64,000 nucleotides of DNA, taken from NCBI GenBank assembly GCA_021464415.1, contig CM038469.1, positions 14,548,501 through 14,612,500 on the forward strand, in the 5' to 3' direction. This document shows, piece by piece, positions 45,032 to 55,926 of the stretch. Origin of the DNA: Lonicera japonica. Taxonomy: Eukaryota; Streptophyta; Magnoliopsida; Dipsacales; Caprifoliaceae. Position 1 is the stretch's first letter. Each line of letters opens with the position of its first letter. The notes below the pieces were generated by a model. The model had not been told where the DNA came from and made no database searches. It saw only the letters and a program-made list of their open reading frames with translations. The position numbers were made by a program, and so were the translations under genes.

Positions 45032-45914
45032 TGTTAATGCTAAACACTAGAAGGGTATTTTAGACCACACAGTCAAATAGATTATATCAAATAATTAGAG
45101 CGGTAAATGTACTAAATTTAAAAGAGTTAAAGATTTATAGAGGAAGTTGGCCTCGTATGACAATACGAGTTAGTCCTCCCTTGTGGAATAGAGATAGGAG
45201 CTCGATTTGCTTTGTATTGATGGTAAACAAACAACTATTACAAACTTACAAAAGTCTCTCTAAATATTCTATCCTCACAATGTTACAATAAGAGGAAGGC
45301 TAAGCCACGCAGAGTTCAATCTTTCTAACTTAGGAGCTCTGAAGCGGGCTGCGGAGCTTTGTGTCTCTGTATTTCACACTTGTGGTAAATGGTTGATCGT
45401 TTTTCTTTTTCCTCTATCTGGTTATTGGAAAATTGGTTGTTGGAAGAAGTAAATGCTTCTTGTATATATATGATTAAAGGAGCCATGTGGCCAGAGCTCT
45501 TAGAGCAGCTCTGGGGCCATGCTTCTATCAGTACCAACTCTGACCTTGCTTTTCCATGAATTCCGGTGCATTAAATGCAGTTGGTTTGTATTTAATGAAG
45601 TTGAGGGAGCTTCTGTAGCGTTGGTGATGTTGGCAGCAGTTGCCCATGTTGTCCATCACTTACTCTAACATGACTGTCTGGGAAAGAGCTCTAGAGCTCG
45701 CTGAAAGAGCTTTGGTTCACGAGCTCCATCATTTGTGGAACGAAACCAATCCTTGGGCCCGTTGCACGAACTTCCAGGGGCTCTGGAGCTTGTGTGGTGC
45801 TTGAAACGAGCTCCCAGAGCCTTTCTTGTCCTGGTATGCTAGATTGCTGATGTGGAGTGCCACATGTCTTCATGTGGTTGGCGGGTCAGAACAGTTCAGT
45901 TATTCTCCCCATCA
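45032..45914 (-). repeat. 5' LTR of the Tat-type element
   Basis: On the minus strand it begins TGATGGGGAGAATAAC and ends GCATTAACA. Length 883 bp against 874 for the other LTR, with many substitutions and small indels between them. Confidence 0.88.
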
Positions 45915-45919
45915 AATAC

Positions 45920-46527
45920 ATTCATCAAATTTCTTATCAATTTTTAATACCCACTATACGATTTTCAATATATTTTACATAATTTTTTTAAGTGTAATTT
46001 TATTTATACATAATCTATTTGAACTGTTACATATATACATATATATATATATATATAGAATTACCCTATAAAGATAATTTCCTTGATTTAATAAAAAAAG
46101 ATATCCATTTAATTTAGAGGGGTAAATAGATGAATTTGTTATTGAAAATTTGTAGAAATAATCTATATATTGAGTAAATCACCTCCACAAAATATATATT
46201 GAGCTTACCCTATAAAGTGAATTTTCATTATTATAAATAGTTTTAATTTAGCGTAATGTTATTCGTATAAATGTGTATATATATATATGTTTTTTACAAT
46301 TATACGTTTTCTTATCATAAATGTTGATATATTCTCATTTTTATGATTATAGATATAATGTGATTTAAATTTTGAAAGTATATTCTTATAAATTACGAGC
46401 TACAAATATATATATATATATATATATCATTTTTCGTAATTATGTTCTTAGTTTCATTAGTATTATATATATGTTTGTTATATATTCTTATATATACATT
46501 TTTGTTATATTTCATTTTTCACACTCT
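45920..46527. other. AT-rich intergenic with TA microsatellites
   Basis: TA-rich runs at about 46030-46058, 46276-46290 and 46405-46430. No gene. Confidence 0.6.
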
Positions 46528-49165
46528 TTTTTTAAATGAAGAAATGCATTGTTTAAGACAAAATTACATCCAAAATAAATTTAAGGGGACCATACTCTTA
46601 AACCTCAAAACCAGACTGTGAAAGAGCCACCCTAGCGATGCTATGAGCAACTACATTTGCTGATCTCCTAACAAAAACAACCTTGCATGACTCTATGCAA
46701 CTAGAAATATCCCAACAATCCTCAACAATTTGGCTAAACATTGATAGATCCTCTGAATTACATTTAAAAGCATTAACGAAAGAGAGAGAATCCGTCTCGA
46801 CGATAACATTCGATTTGTTTCGGGACTTCAACTAACTAAGAGCCTCGCGTATCCCTATTACTTCTGCAATCTTCGGCGAGACAATGCCATTCTTACAACC
46901 TGCTCCAGCAGCTACGAATTTGCCCTCATAGTCCCTGATAACGAAGCTCAAACTGCTGCAACCTCGATTAAAATCAACGCTTACATCGATGTTGCATTTA
47001 GCATCCCTTCACTCCGTTTCTGCCACTGCACTTGCACCGAAACTAAACTCTTCACATGGACATGCTGCTACTCCACGTCATGGGTATTGCACCACTGCAA
47101 TAAAGAGCCGCAGCTCTGTTCGCAATTCGATGTAGTTGAAAATAAATACGAGTCCATATCTTATCGTTATGCCCGCACCAAATGGACCACAACACTGCTG
47201 CTATACCTTCAAGCTCTTCTTTGCTGAACCTTTTTCTCACCACATTCCACCAATCGGAACAGAACCGGTGACCTGCAAATTGATCACCAAAAGCTTATGC
47301 CAACCAAACTCTTCATGACAATGGACATTCAAGAAAAACGTGGCAATCTGATTCTAGATCAGTGCTACAAAGTGGACATTTGTCTTCAATATTCACTTTA
47401 CACCTAATTAAAGCTGACCTTGTAGGCAAACAACCCGAAAAAAGTCGCCATAAAATTTTTTTAACCTTACCCGGTACATTTAGACCCACATACTGCCCCA
47501 AGGGATAATTGAAGGACCCAAAACCAGCAAAGTATTATCTACAAGTTTCTGGTACCCTGACTTTACCACATACCCACCCTTGTCACTCTATTTCCACCTC
47601 CACTTATCCGCCTTTGTGAAGCGAGAAATCGGTATGAAGAGAATATTTTCACAATCTCTATACAAAAACGTAGCATATATAAAATTCACGTCCCACTCCT
47701 TAGAAACTGAGTCAACAAGATCAACCACATGTAGCCCCTTTAAGCCTTCTTTAACTGGAGTTTCGATATACAGAGACCCGTCATCATCAAGCCAAGTAGC
47801 CGACCATACATTCGTATCATGCCCTGACCCAATTCTAATCTGGCTACCTGCATAGATAAGCGATTGAGTAGCGCGCACACTTCTCTAAGCATAACTAGGA
47901 TTCAAACCAATTTTAGCGGTGGGAAAATTACTATTAGGGTAATATCTGGCTTTATAAACTCGGCTAAGCAAAGGGAAATCATTATAAAGAAGTCGCCATC
48001 CTTGTTTTACCAAAAGAGCTAAGTTAAATTAACGGATGTTGCGAAACCCAAGGTTGCCATCTCGCTTACTTATACACAAAGAATCCCATTTTTTCCAATG
48101 CAAACCACGATCATTTGTACCACTAGATCCCTATCAAAAGCTGTTCATCATTTTTTCAATATCGCTTGACAATGAAAAAGGTAATAAAAAAACGCTTATA
48201 ATATAACTCGGGATTGCTTGCACCACTGATTTAAGAAGGATCTCCTTACTGGCTCTTAAAAGAAGTTTATTTTTCTAGCTATTTAATCGCTTCCAAACTT
48301 TCTCTCGAACATAGCTGGAAACTTATAATTTTTTTCTGTGGATTAGAGATGGCGCACATAAATAAGGACCATGGTTATCACAAATTGGCACTCGCAAAAT
48401 ATAGCAAATATTATTGTTTAAATCAGCGCTAACATTTGCACTAAAAATAATAGAGGACTTCTCAAAGTTTATCGCTTGACCCGAGGCCTTTTCATATGAC
48501 AACAGTGTGGCTTTAGTGACTTGACTCTCTTCCCTTGTAACTTTAAAAAATAGGAAGCTATCATCTGCGAAAAAAGTGGGGATGTGCACGATTCGGTTAA
48601 TCGAACCGTGCTTGTCTAAAGAGAACCGAACCGACTAGTCGGTTTTGTCATAATGGTCAATCGAACTGAACCAAATCAGTGAATAATTAAAACCGGTCGG
48701 GGTCAGTTCGATCGAGGTCGATTTTTTCGGTTTTGGGCTTAGACAATTGTGCCTATTTTATATTGTTGGGCCATGACTTAAAAGTTATTTTTATATTATT
48801 GGGCCATGATTTAAAGTCATTTTTGAGAAAAAGGGGGGGGGGCTTCTTTTTAATCAATTTTGACACTTTTCTTCTTATATCATTTTTGACAAAAAAAAAT
48901 ATATTTTATACTTTTCATCATCTTTATTCTTTAGCCTTTTTTTAAAGGGAATAAGCTTGTACATCAAGCCAATAGATGAATGACACGTGTATTGTCGGTT
49001 CAGTTTAGTTTTCACCGGTTCTGTGACACCGGTAACCAACAACCTAACCGAACCCTTTCGGGTTTCATTTTTCTCAATCGAAACCCTTAAAAATTGACTA
49101 ATTCGATTCGGCTTGGGTCGGTTTTTTGGTTATTTTGCACACTCCTAAAAAAGAGATGCGTTATA
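46528..49165 (-). mobile_element. L1-type LINE, 5'-truncated and decayed
   Basis: On the minus strand: end of the RT palm with FFADDSFLFFKV (48580-48550), YEKASGQAINFEKSSI, then the RT C-terminus (47878-47588, GSGHDTNVWSATWLDDDG). Next comes a zf-RVT-like block (47501-47313) with KKILWRLFSGCLPTRSAL and CPLCSTDLESDCHVFLECP, and an RNase H-like domain (46831-46598) with VIVETDSLSFVNAF and VFVRRSANVVAHSIAR. The 3' end has a short A run near 46530. Frameshifts and stops abound. The region upstream of the FADD motif resumes at about 49155 beyond an inserted hAT-like element and is then lost. Confidence 0.82.
48578..49146. mobile_element. hAT-like MITE inserted in the LINE
   Basis: Ends GGGGATGTGCACGATTCGG and, in reverse complement, AGGAGTGTGCAAAATAACC. 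Flanks are AAAAAAGT (48570-48577) and AAAAAAGA (49147-49154), an 8-bp duplication with one change. Removing the insert and one flank restores the expected LINE reading (THLFFADDS). The interior has the CGGTTnGGTT-rich pattern common in plant hAT MITEs. Length 569 bp. Confidence 0.7.
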
Positions 49166-51193
49166 TTACATGTTTGTATATATATACATTGTCTTACATG
49201 TTTGTATATATATATATATGTCACATTTGATATTTCACACTTATTTTTACATGTACCTGTACTGCATTTTTTGCATACTTATTTTTACATGTAACTGTAA
49301 TGCATTTTTTTACATGTATGCATATCTATACACATATTTGTTACATTGATTTATCTTCATCTTTTATTTTGCGTATCCATATTATATACATTTGATCTAG
49401 ATATATACTTACCCATACATAAATTAATATCTACAAGTTTGAACTTACTCAGGGATATATGTATATATATGATTTAATGGTTACAATAATATATATATCC
49501 CAAAATTTCTATCAATTATTTGTCAATGTTTAAAATAAATTAACACCATAGATCAAGAAATGCCTTATACATTTAACTTTTATTTTCAACATCATACAAA
49601 AAAAAAACTATTAACGAAATTGGTTTTCTTCGATTCCTCTATAAATGAATATATGTTAAATGAATAATATATTGTGATGGTTTTTGTCATGTTAAAATCT
49701 TACAAACAGATAAAATTTTCTCCATAATTGTTTATAAAATTTCAATATTTTAGCTATATACAACTTCTTACTAATTGAAATAATCATGTCTCACCATAAT
49801 TAATACAACAAAAGAAAAAGAAAAATAAAATAAAAAAGTTTCACAAATGAACCAAGTTTTCAAAGAAATATACAATATTCAAGTTATAACTGTATTTTGG
49901 CAGACGCATACAATATAAAAAAATTAATAATAAACAAAAAATGCAGGTTCCTATAGATAATTAGTAACATTTTAATTACATAATTCACAAATACTTTAAA
50001 TAAAAAATTAATTTTTGAAATACTTAATTATGAAAATTTAAAAGTAATCAAAAAGCAATTATCATGTTTCCATATTTACAAATTCAAAAAAGAATGTCCA
50101 TAATTAAAAAATAAATAGTCTTAAGTTGTGATACATACCATGTTCTTTTATAGCAAAAAAAAATTGATTGTGATATCACACATAATCCTAAATGGTAAAC
50201 CTATAGTCTAGCTTTCGGAAATAGGTTCTTATAGGTGGAGTTGTGGACGAATCTTTGTCGTCCGATCCGTATTGTCCATCTCACCTTATCATCCCTATCA
50301 TTGTTCGACGATGATGAATCGTCATCTAATAGATTCTCATTTTCTTTCATCTCTAAGTTTATTTAGTTATCCAACCATGGTTCTTACATACTCCTTTGTT
50401 CTTTTCATCCACACTTTCCTCACCATGTCCATCCATTCTCCTATTCATTCCTATTATCATACTCTTCTGAACTTGAGTCTGTTATGTTGTTGTCTTTGAT
50501 ATTCATCTCTAGATGACATATAGATGTTGGATGGGTTTTTCATCGACAAGTTTATGAACCTGTTGAAACGCGGCAACATATTAGGGTTGGATTCCATTGT
50601 AAGCAAAGTGTGGTGAGTTTGGGGGACTAGGGATAGAAGATAACCCTTTTGCTCAATCTTTTTTTATTATCTATTTTTTCTTAATGTTAATTGATGCACT
50701 ATAATTAATTAACGCAAGCACCATTTATATCTGTTTCAGGAATACCAAAGGTTGTGATAGTTCATATTCTACATTAAGACACAACTATTCATTATATATA
50801 TATATATATGTTTCGTAGCATTCCAAACAGGTACACAAGGAAATACATAACTAATTATTCATATTAAATTATCCAATATATATAGATTACTATGATTTTT
50901 CTATTATGTTTATATCTGTTTGTATTAACGTATCTACAAAAAACATATACATGTACTATGTTTTTTATGTGATTTTTCTATTATGTTCATGTGTAATTAT
51001 TATGTGTTTTTCCCCTATAATCACCGTAAATACATTTATCTGTTTATTACTATATACCACAATATATAATCATAATAAAATTTTAATTTATATGTTATTA
51101 TTTGATGTATAATGTTTGAATTTGAAATAATATACATAATTAAATCTACTTTAATTGGTAATAATATATATATATATATGTGTGTGTGTGTGA
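49166..51193. other. AT-rich intergenic
   Basis: TA-rich repeats near 49180, 49205, 50790 and 51165. The stretch 50210-50650 is less AT-rich but has no recognisable frame. No gene supported. Confidence 0.55.
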
Positions 51194-51593
51194 GAGCATT
51201 TCCCATGCGGATTACTGTTCACGGACTGTCCGTACGAAATGGCCCATTTTGCACGCTTCTCGATGGAATTTTTTGCTGAAATTTGTTGGGGATGTTCTTC
51301 ATCATGTCTAGAACATCTTCACCAAATTTCATCAAAAAATTCAACCGGAAAGTGGGTTAACTACATGATTGAAAAATATTGGATTTTATATATCTATTTC
51401 TAGACCAATATTTTTCAATCATGTAGTTAACCCACTTCCTGGTTGAATGTTTTGATAAAATTTGGTGGAGATGTTCTACACATGATGAAGAACATCCCCA
51501 CCAAATTTCATTAAAAAATTCCATCAGGAAACGTGCCAAATGGGCCAATTCGTAAGGACAGTCCGTGAACAGTAATCCGCATGGGAAATGTTC
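51194..51593. mobile_element. Long hairpin (foldback) MITE, 400 bp
   Basis: The left half is a near-perfect inverted copy of the right half, about 185 bp per arm with roughly one mismatch in twelve. Both ends show CATTTCCCATGCGGATTACT and both arms reach CTACATGATTGAAAAATATT. The loop is about 30 bp. Flanking TGTGTGTG and TGTATGCG may be a decayed target duplication. If transcribed it would form a long double-stranded RNA. Confidence 0.8.
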
Positions 51594-51761
51594 TGTATGC
51601 GTATATATATATAAGGATGAGTTTTTAATGGTTATTTTCTCTCTCTATCCATCGATGGTACTGGCAATAATTAATGTACATTGGTGAGGTGGCAAACCCT
51701 TTAACCTGTTACAGCAAGTTAATGTGACATGTTTTGTTTTTATTTTTTTAATTAAACTTTA

Positions 51762-52086
51762 GGTGGTGTTTGGTTGAAATTTTAAAATCAAGTTTTTAAA
51801 ATTTCTACCAAAAAGTCAACTTTACTTCACACTTCCCAAAATTCACTTCACTTTACTTTTTCTCTCATAAAACTTTTAAAATGCTATAACTTTAAATTCA
51901 AAAATCGGAATTAGATAAAAAAATATATATATTTGAAAGCTAATTATCAAGATCTATAAAATAAGATCTATTGTGACTTTATTTTGAATTTTTCATGAGT
52001 TTTTTTGAATTGGTTGAAAAAATAATTAACAAAAATTAAATTCACTTTTCCAAACATGTTTTAAAATCTCAACCAAACAAGATTCC
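51762..52086. mobile_element. Tourist-like MITE, 325 bp
   Basis: Ends GGTGGTGTTTGGTTGAAATT and, in reverse complement, GGAATCTTGTTTGGTTGAGA. TTA on both sides (51759-51761, 52087-52089). Confidence 0.75.
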
Positions 52087-52089
52087 TTA

Positions 52090-52761
52090 AAGATTTTATT
52101 TGTCGAATAAACTTAGGATAACCCAATTCTAGACTAAGATAAGTGTTTATGGGTGTTTTCGTCATTTCAGTTTTATAGTTAATCAATAACATAAGTTTAT
52201 GTGAAATAACACTTTCAAAATATATTTGACTTTGAATTTTCATCTCTATATAATAGGTTAACAAATTACGTACAACTCAACTCTTTTAATAACACTTTCA
52301 ATTTAGTCATTTTATTACCATTCGTGACAAATCATATCACAATAAAATCCCAAAAAATAATTTAAAGCATCTCATATAGCCCGTACTACTAGTTTTATCA
52401 ATCATCGTTCAACTAAATAATAATTTCAACACAATAACGTAAAGTAATATTAAAAGAAACGTATTTTCTTAATTTAAAGTGTTTCAAACAAACTTAACTT
52501 TTAATAATTTGATCAGATACGGAAGTATGCGTACAACTTTCTAAAAACACTTAAAATATATCTTGTGTAATATTAAATAATTAATTATTTGGTTCAATAA
52601 TCTATGTGTTGTGTTTGACAAACAAATTTTGTATTATTTTCAAAATTGAGAAGTATATCCACCATTTAAAATTAATTTATAACTGTACTAATTTAGATTA
52701 CATTTTAATTTAGATTCATAATCGAAATCTACTTCCATTTTAATTTATTTCTTGTTATATT
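52090..52761. other. AT-rich intergenic, nothing recognised
   Basis: No convincing ORF or repeat ends. Confidence 0.55.
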
Positions 52762-52764
52762 TTA

Positions 52765-53468
52765 GGGTGCGTTTGGATTATAGAATTGAATTTAGTTTCA
52801 AAATTCATAAATCTAAGATTCAAAAATGACATATTTGAAATACAAGAGTTTAAAATTTTGTGTTTACTTTACAAATAATTTGATTTTTAAATCTATATAT
52901 TATTCAGCTAAAATTTATATTTAGTTAATTAGTAAACTACTTTTATTTTTTGATACTGTGGCAAAAGTCAGGTTTACACAAAATTAACCGATTTTACTCG
53001 CCCCGCCCCGCCCCACCCTTATTATAATATTTTATTTTTTATAATATAGCGTAATTACCACGGGGCATGAGTGAGTTTATGCGTATACTATTTGTGACGG
53101 ATTTAGATTTAAAAAAAATTAAACCTGCATCGGGTTGGGATGTGTTTATAAGCATGTTGGGTTCGGGTTTGGACAACACACGACCCTTTTTCATCCCTAT
53201 TATAATTGTTATAATTAATATTACAAGTATAGTTATAATAATAAAAAATAAAAATTTGTTTAAAAATTAATTATTATTTTTTTCAAATTCGCGAGTTTGG
53301 GATCTAGAAGGAACAACAACCATATTTCAAAAATTTTAAACTTATGACTTTAAGATAAGTATCAAATCTTATTATTTGAATATATTTATAAATCTTAAAT
53401 CATAAGTTCAAACCAAATCCAAATATCATGTTCAAATCTTCTCTCAAATCCACATTCCAAATACACCC
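52765..53468. mobile_element. Tourist-like (PIF/Harbinger) element, 704 bp
   Basis: Ends GGGTGCGTTTGGATTATAG and, in reverse complement, GGGTGTATTTGGAATGTGG. TTA on both sides (52762-52764, 53469-53471). A more GC-rich insert with GCCCCGCCCCGCCCCACCC (about 53001-53019) and GGGTTCGGGTTTGG (about 53158-53171) sits inside and may be a second, nested repeat. No transposase. Confidence 0.75.
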
Positions 53469-53471
53469 TTA

Positions 53472-53547
53472 AAGAATTTTTAAAGAGTTTTATTAAAAAA
53501 TATTTTCAATTAACTATATTATTAATACTTCCACCTATTTCTTTCAC

Positions 53548-53591
<44 letters not shown>

Positions 53592-54374
53592 GATTTAAGA
53601 ATCAAGTATACATATTCTTCTACGTTGACAAGCACAGTAAACCTATTTCATATTTATCAAATTTTCAATATTTTAATTTTGTTTAAAAGGATCACCATTC
53701 TCAAGTATTTTTATTTTTATTTTTTGCTGTACATAAACTTTTTTTCCTTTTTAAAATTGTAGCAGCTTATCATTTGATAATTGATTTAAAATTTAGAGTT
53801 TTTGGAATTAATAAAATATATATATATATATATTTAATACTTATGTTCTTGGTTGACCTTTGTGATAATATTTCGATTACATGTTCAAATTTGAAATCTT
53901 TGTTTGAGATGTTTAGTTTGAATTTGAGCTTTCGTTATTTAATTTTTTTATTATTTTATTTTTTAGCAGTTGTTATCTTTAATAAGGGTAGTTTTGAAAA
54001 TAACTATATTTTATTTTTAATAAATTAAAATTTATTTTGTCATCGATTAAAAAGTTGTCATTGAAACTAATCCTAAAAATAGAATGTCCTTTGTTAGAAT
54101 GAGAGTGATTGATTTGTCCTTTTAAAAAAACCCATATCTTTATTTATTTAATTAAAGTAGATGTACCTATTAATCTTATTTATTTTTTAATATTAAATTA
54201 TTAATAAAATAATATTTATAAAATTAAATCAATAATATATTTTTGTTAATTTATTCACACTTACGGATTAATTTAGTAGGCAATGCTAATTAACTTAACA
54301 ATGTCGATTAACTGCAAGATATTAATAGAAACAAAATCATCCATTTTATAAGGGTAAGAAATATAGATATCCTG
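53472..54374. other. AT-rich intergenic left of the Sirevirus
   Basis: Holds an (AAT)n microsatellite at 53549-53590. No gene. TCCTG at 54370-54374 should be one copy of the Sirevirus target duplication; its partner lies beyond the window. Confidence 0.6.
53549..53590. repeat. (AAT)n microsatellite
   Basis: Fourteen consecutive AAT-type units, uninterrupted. Confidence 0.92.
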
Positions 54375-55005
54375 TGTTGACCTTAAAGTCAATTAATCTT
54401 ATTTTGATAATTACAATAAGTTAATATTGTGTTATTTAACTCGGTTGTTCAATGATAATAGCCACTTTAACCGAAACACCTTCCGACCAAGTGTAACGTC
54501 AAACCGAAGCAATCATATTTTCACACAAGCTCTACAACGGCCATTCATTCACAAGAAATCAACTTTAGAGATTCACAAGTGATTTACAAAGTCAAATATG
54601 ATCTCAACATGCCCTACAAGCTAACAAGAACAAGAAAGAACCAAGAGCATCAATCAAGTGAAGATACACGCAAGAAATTCAAGCATCACGAAGACCGAAG
54701 CATTTATATATTAAGTGAGTGCTTAGATTTTATGTAAAAGGTATCATTGATCATTTATATAGCTCATAGAAAGCTTTAACCATGACTAGATTGATCAAAA
54801 CTAATTTTATCCTTGAAAACATATTTTACCGAAAACTAGTCATCTTGAATAATTCATTATAATTTTATATAAATGATTTTTGGCACAAAAACTATTTTAG
54901 AAGTCTTGGAAACCTATTTTTGACATCCCCCAAGCATTAAAATCAAATTTGGAGCCAAAATGCAAAAGTTGGAAAATTGCACAAAATCCCCAAAACCAGT
55001 GCCAT

Positions 55006-55092
55006 GTAGCCGACTCCATGAAAATGATGGAGCCGACTCCCTCCTGGAAATGTCATGGAGCCGACTCCATGAAGTCTCAGGGAGCCGACTCC
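55006..55092 (+). promoter_or_regulatory. Four U3 near-palindromic boxes (GGAGCCGACTCC)
   Basis: Boxes at 55006-55017 (GTAGCCGACTCC), 55029-55040, 55057-55068 and 55081-55092, spaced 23-28 bp. Each contains GCCGAC, the core of the dehydration-responsive/C-repeat element bound by DREB/CBF factors; the overall shape is a palindrome with one mismatch. Palindrome clusters in U3 are reported for Sireviruses. The binding factor is unknown. Confidence 0.6.
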
Positions 55093-55187
55093 CTCAGCAA
55101 AAACTAGCCGTTGGAACTTCGCTAAATGTGCAATTTCGGCCCAATTAATTATTTATCCACTACAAACGGTTACAATCTTTTTCCACC

Positions 55188-55195
55188 TATAAATA
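55188..55195 (+). promoter_or_regulatory. Sirevirus LTR TATA box
   Basis: TATAAATA in CCACCTATAAATATGAG, 96 bp after the last palindrome. Expected transcription start near 55220. Confidence 0.65.
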
Positions 55196-55868
55196 TGAGT
55201 TCTTAAACTCATTTTTAACAACTTGAATGATCATATAAACTCATTTTACACATATCTTCATTATTCAAGTATATAAGCTATTTATTGATCAATCCTTTCA
55301 TTCTTTGAGCTAATATTCATTGATCAATTTTGATATCTCTTAGTGTGAGCTTCAATTGTAATTCATTATACACGAGAGCTATTGTACATTGGTGTTTGTC
55401 ACCAAAACTTGTTCAAATCATTTTTGTGAGAGGTGTATCTCATAGAATTAGCAAGAGGGTTATCTTGTGAAAGTATTGAAGGTGTTTTCAATACTTGTGA
55501 GAGTGTGTGATAAGAATACACTTGTAGAGGTTTGGTCTTCACCCGGAAGGAGATCGGTTATAGTGGAAATTCTCGGGGAACTAACCGAGCGCGGACTAGG
55601 GGAACGCCGAACCGTGTGGACAAAAAATCTTGGACTTCGATTGGTTTAATCTTTCTTACTCAATCTCTCTATTTAATTACTACATTATTACTTGCTTTGA
55701 GACTGTTTGATTATTTGCTCTTGTGTTGTTTATTTGCTTACATTCCTTGATAAATTTGTTTAGCAAATTGTTTTTCTTAAATATTTTCGAAAAGTTTCTA
55801 AATTCCGCATTAAGTTTTAAAAACCCTATTCACCCCCCCCCCTCTAGGGTTGTAATCCGACCTACAAT

Positions 55869-55879
55869 TGGTATCAGAG
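55869..55879 (+). other. Primer-binding site of the Sirevirus
   Basis: TGGTATCAGAG two bases after the LTR end, complementary to the 3' end of plant initiator methionine tRNA, the standard primer of copia elements. Confidence 0.9.
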
Positions 55880-55926
55880 GGAGGTTGTACTCTTGTTTTG
55901 ATCTAACGATCTTAGAGTTTACGATC

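Larger units (their letters stand above)
34509..45914 (-). mobile_element. Tat-type Ty3/gypsy retrotransposon, complete but defective
   Basis: Two LTRs (34509-35382 and 45032-45914) flank gag, protease, RT, RNase H and integrase, all on the minus strand in gypsy order. A plus-strand ORF lies between integrase and the 3' LTR. AATGC (34504-34508) and AATAC (45915-45919) flank it, a 5-bp target duplication with one change. The LTRs differ at many positions and every ORF is interrupted, so the insertion is not recent. Extra antisense ORFs in this position are known for the Tat lineage, hence the assignment. Confidence 0.88.
54375..55866 (+). repeat. 5' LTR of the Sirevirus
   Basis: Begins TGTTGACCTTAAAG and ends CCGACCTACA, just before the primer site. 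Length 1492 bp. It contains the U3 palindrome cluster, a TATAAATA box and a poly(C) run near 55836 (C10). Confidence 0.95.

Noticed and set aside
54960..55148. 62-codon ORF present in both Sirevirus LTRs
   Set aside because: It spans the U3 palindromes; its identity at 63606 follows from LTR identity, not from protein selection.
55723..55926. N-terminal extension of Gag into the LTR
   Set aside because: It would need a non-ATG start inside the LTR and would cross the primer site; the ATG at 55927 fits Gag homology.
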